NCBI GenBank assembly: GCA_964413535.1 | Contig: CAYPTB010000029.1 | Location: forward strand, 1 to 64,000 | Length of the DNA stretch: 64,000 nt | Direction: 5' to 3' | From: CAYPTB01 sp964413535 | GTDB taxonomy: Bacteria > Planctomycetota > UBA1135 > GCA-002686595 | In this document: piece by piece, positions 62,874 through 64,000 of the stretch | Layout of the letters: each line of letters starts with the position of its first letter | How positions within the stretch are numbered: position 1 is the stretch's first letter | Made by a program: the position numbers and the translations under genes | The notes under the pieces: model-generated | Database searches by the model: none | Seen by the model: only the letters and a program-made list of their open reading frames with translations | What the model was told of the DNA's origin: nothing

Positions 62874-64000
62874 GCCGGATTCCGGCGAAAGGGCCCCCCG
62901 GGCGGGATCCGCGTGCGGACTCGGAGGCGCACATGAAGGTCCGAGGGAATCGAGGGGCTCCCCTCCTGCCGGTCTGCACGGACCCGCGGCAGGGGAAGCT
63001 CCTCGCGAGCTACGACGGGCTCGACGGAGGAGCGCGCGCGGAGCTCGGCGTCCACACCGCGCGCTGCCCGGTCTGCGGACCGCGCTGGCAGGTGCTGCGG
63101 GCCGCCGAGGCCTGGCTCGAGCGCGGCGGCGACGCGCGCCGGAGCGCGGCGCAGCGGCGGAGTGCGCCGGATGCGGCGGGTCCCGGAACGAGCGTCGCTC
63201 CCGCGTCGGTCGCGCACCCGCCGACGAGCGGAGCTCGCTCGAAGGACCGTGCGGCTCGCGCGACTCGGGGGCGCGGCTCCCCGGTCGCGCCGACCCCGGC
63301 CAGTCCCTGTCCGCGGGCCGAGGACCTGTACGACTTCGGACGCGGCCCCGGTTCCCGGCCCCTCGCGCGCGAGCTCCACGCGTCGATCACGCGCCACGTC
63401 GCGGGCTGCGCCGCGTGCCAAAGCTTCACCGCCACGCTCGCCGTCCCCATCCCGGTCCCCATCGAGCGCGAAGCTCCCGGTGTGGAACTCGACTCGGACG
63501 AGGATCTCGAGCCCGGCGAGGACCCGGTTCGACGCGCGGTGTCCGGGCGCGGGCGCGCGCCCCGCGCGAAGACCGCGCTCCCGTCGCCGGACGAACGCGC
63601 GCTCGCACGGCGCAAGCCGTTCCTGCTGCTGCGCGGCGAGAGCGAGCGGACGTGGCCGATCTGGGCGGCCCTGGCCACGGCCGCGGCTCTGCTCCTGTTC
63701 GTCTTGCGCTTCTTCGACGGCGAGACCTCGCGCTCGCGGGAGTTCGCCGGCATCCCGCGCCGCTTCCCCGACGCCCAGGTCCTGCGCGGCCGCGGCCAGA
63801 GCCCGCTCGTCTTCCCGCGCGACCGCGTGTTGGCGGCGCCGGCGGGGAGCGGAACCCTGCGGCCGCTCGTCTTCGAGATCCTCCCCGAGGAAGACGCCTC
63901 GGCCTACCGCGTCGCGCTGCGTCGGCACGCGGGCGGCGCGTTCGATGCAGGCCATCTGGTCGTGGCACTCACGAGCGATTCGACGCGCCTCGACGCACCG
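62870..64000 (+). CDS. Anti-sigma factor with two HxxxCxxC zinc motifs, C-terminus cut by window edge
   Basis: The frame is open from ATG 62870 to the right edge (377 residues). Two zinc-binding anti-sigma motifs are visible: HTARCPVCGPRW (about residues 65-76) and HVAGCAACQSF (about 176-186), each ending a helical half-domain. One membrane helix follows (TWPIWAALATAAALLLFVLRFF, about 263-284) and then an outer domain that resembles part of an FecR-like or other periplasmic sensor. A doubled zinc domain is uncommon. It should hold the overlapping sigma factor at the membrane. Confidence 0.82.
   Translation, partial: MSRIPAKGPPGRDPRADSEAHMKVRGNRGAPLLPVCTDPRQGKLLASYDGLDGGARAELGVHTARCPVCGPRWQVLRAAEAWLERGGDARRSAAQRRSAPDAAGPGTSVAPASVAHPPTSGARSKDRAARATRGRGSPVAPTPASPCPRAEDLYDFGRGPGSRPLARELHASITRHVAGCAACQSFTATLAVPIPVPIEREAPGVELDSDEDLEPGEDPVRRAVSGRGRAPRAKTALPSPDERALARRKPFLLLRGESERTWPIWAALATAAALLLFVLRFFDGETSRSREFAGIPRRFPDAQVLRGRGQSPLVFPRDRVLAAPAGSGTLRPLVFEILPEEDASAYRVALRRHAGGAFDAGHLVVALTSDSTRLDAP

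Overview
This is a high-GC window (about 70 % by eye) from a free-living, diderm, heterotrophic bacterium. Lipoproteins, an outer-membrane-barrel-like protein, paired ECF sigma/anti-sigma genes, several large exported FG-GAP proteins, giant carboxypeptidase-regulatory-domain proteins and frequent GTG/TTG starts best suit a deep-branching Planctomycetota lineage. A myxobacterium-like organism cannot be excluded. I see no insertion sequence, phage, CRISPR array or rRNA, and no complete tRNA. Coding density is very high; long open frames on the opposite strand are GC-driven shadows.

Positions 1-12,000 are almost all on the minus strand: a truncated exported protein, gamma-glutamyltransferase with a MoaD/ThiS-like protein, truD, a 1,043-residue Gly-rich lipoprotein, an exported protein, and an FG-GAP protein with a small exported partner. 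Two perfect hairpin terminators (8648-8678, 9935-9959) punctuate this block. Positions 12,500-23,800 are mixed: an osmoprotectant ABC transporter with a receptor-permease fusion, tam, a glutamate-cysteine ligase, an acetoacetate-decarboxylase-like protein, an S1-domain protein, exonuclease III, PhzF, an ECF sigma/anti-sigma pair, a VOC protein and a barrel lipoprotein.

Positions 23,960-32,695 (minus) form a tight eight-gene operon: thiolase, 3-hydroxyacyl-CoA dehydrogenase, two cyclophilins, enoyl-CoA hydratase, a second thiolase, a fused LeuD-LeuC-type dehydratase and an isopropylmalate-dehydrogenase-like enzyme. Positions 32,900-40,600 (plus) carry a transglutaminase-like protein, a Lon-N protein, a DEAD-box helicase, an adrenodoxin-type ferredoxin and a large carboxypeptidase-regulatory-like protein; a second exonuclease III lies on the minus strand. 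Positions 40,675-43,868 hold two tandem vanadium-haloperoxidase-like lipoproteins with all seven vanadate-site residues.

Positions 44,061-53,562 (minus) are the most interesting part: thiolase, 3-hydroxybutyryl-CoA dehydrogenase, acyl-CoA dehydrogenase, MeaB, a B12 mutase large subunit, its B12 subunit, a small HTH protein, a second acyl-CoA dehydrogenase, an MBL hydrolase and a BtuF-like protein, mostly overlapping by 4 bases. The mutase has Phe87 and Gln205 where methylmalonyl-CoA mutase has Tyr89 and Arg207, which is the isobutyryl-CoA mutase signature. The operon therefore reads as isobutyryl-CoA to butyryl-CoA to crotonyl-CoA to acetoacetyl-CoA to two acetyl-CoA, with the enoyl-CoA hydratase supplied by the other operon.

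Positions 53,861-62,003 (minus) hold two recently duplicated FG-GAP proteins and an 816-residue carboxypeptidase-regulatory-like protein. The right end has an ECF sigma factor with an overlapping anti-sigma gene that carries two zinc motifs and runs off the window.
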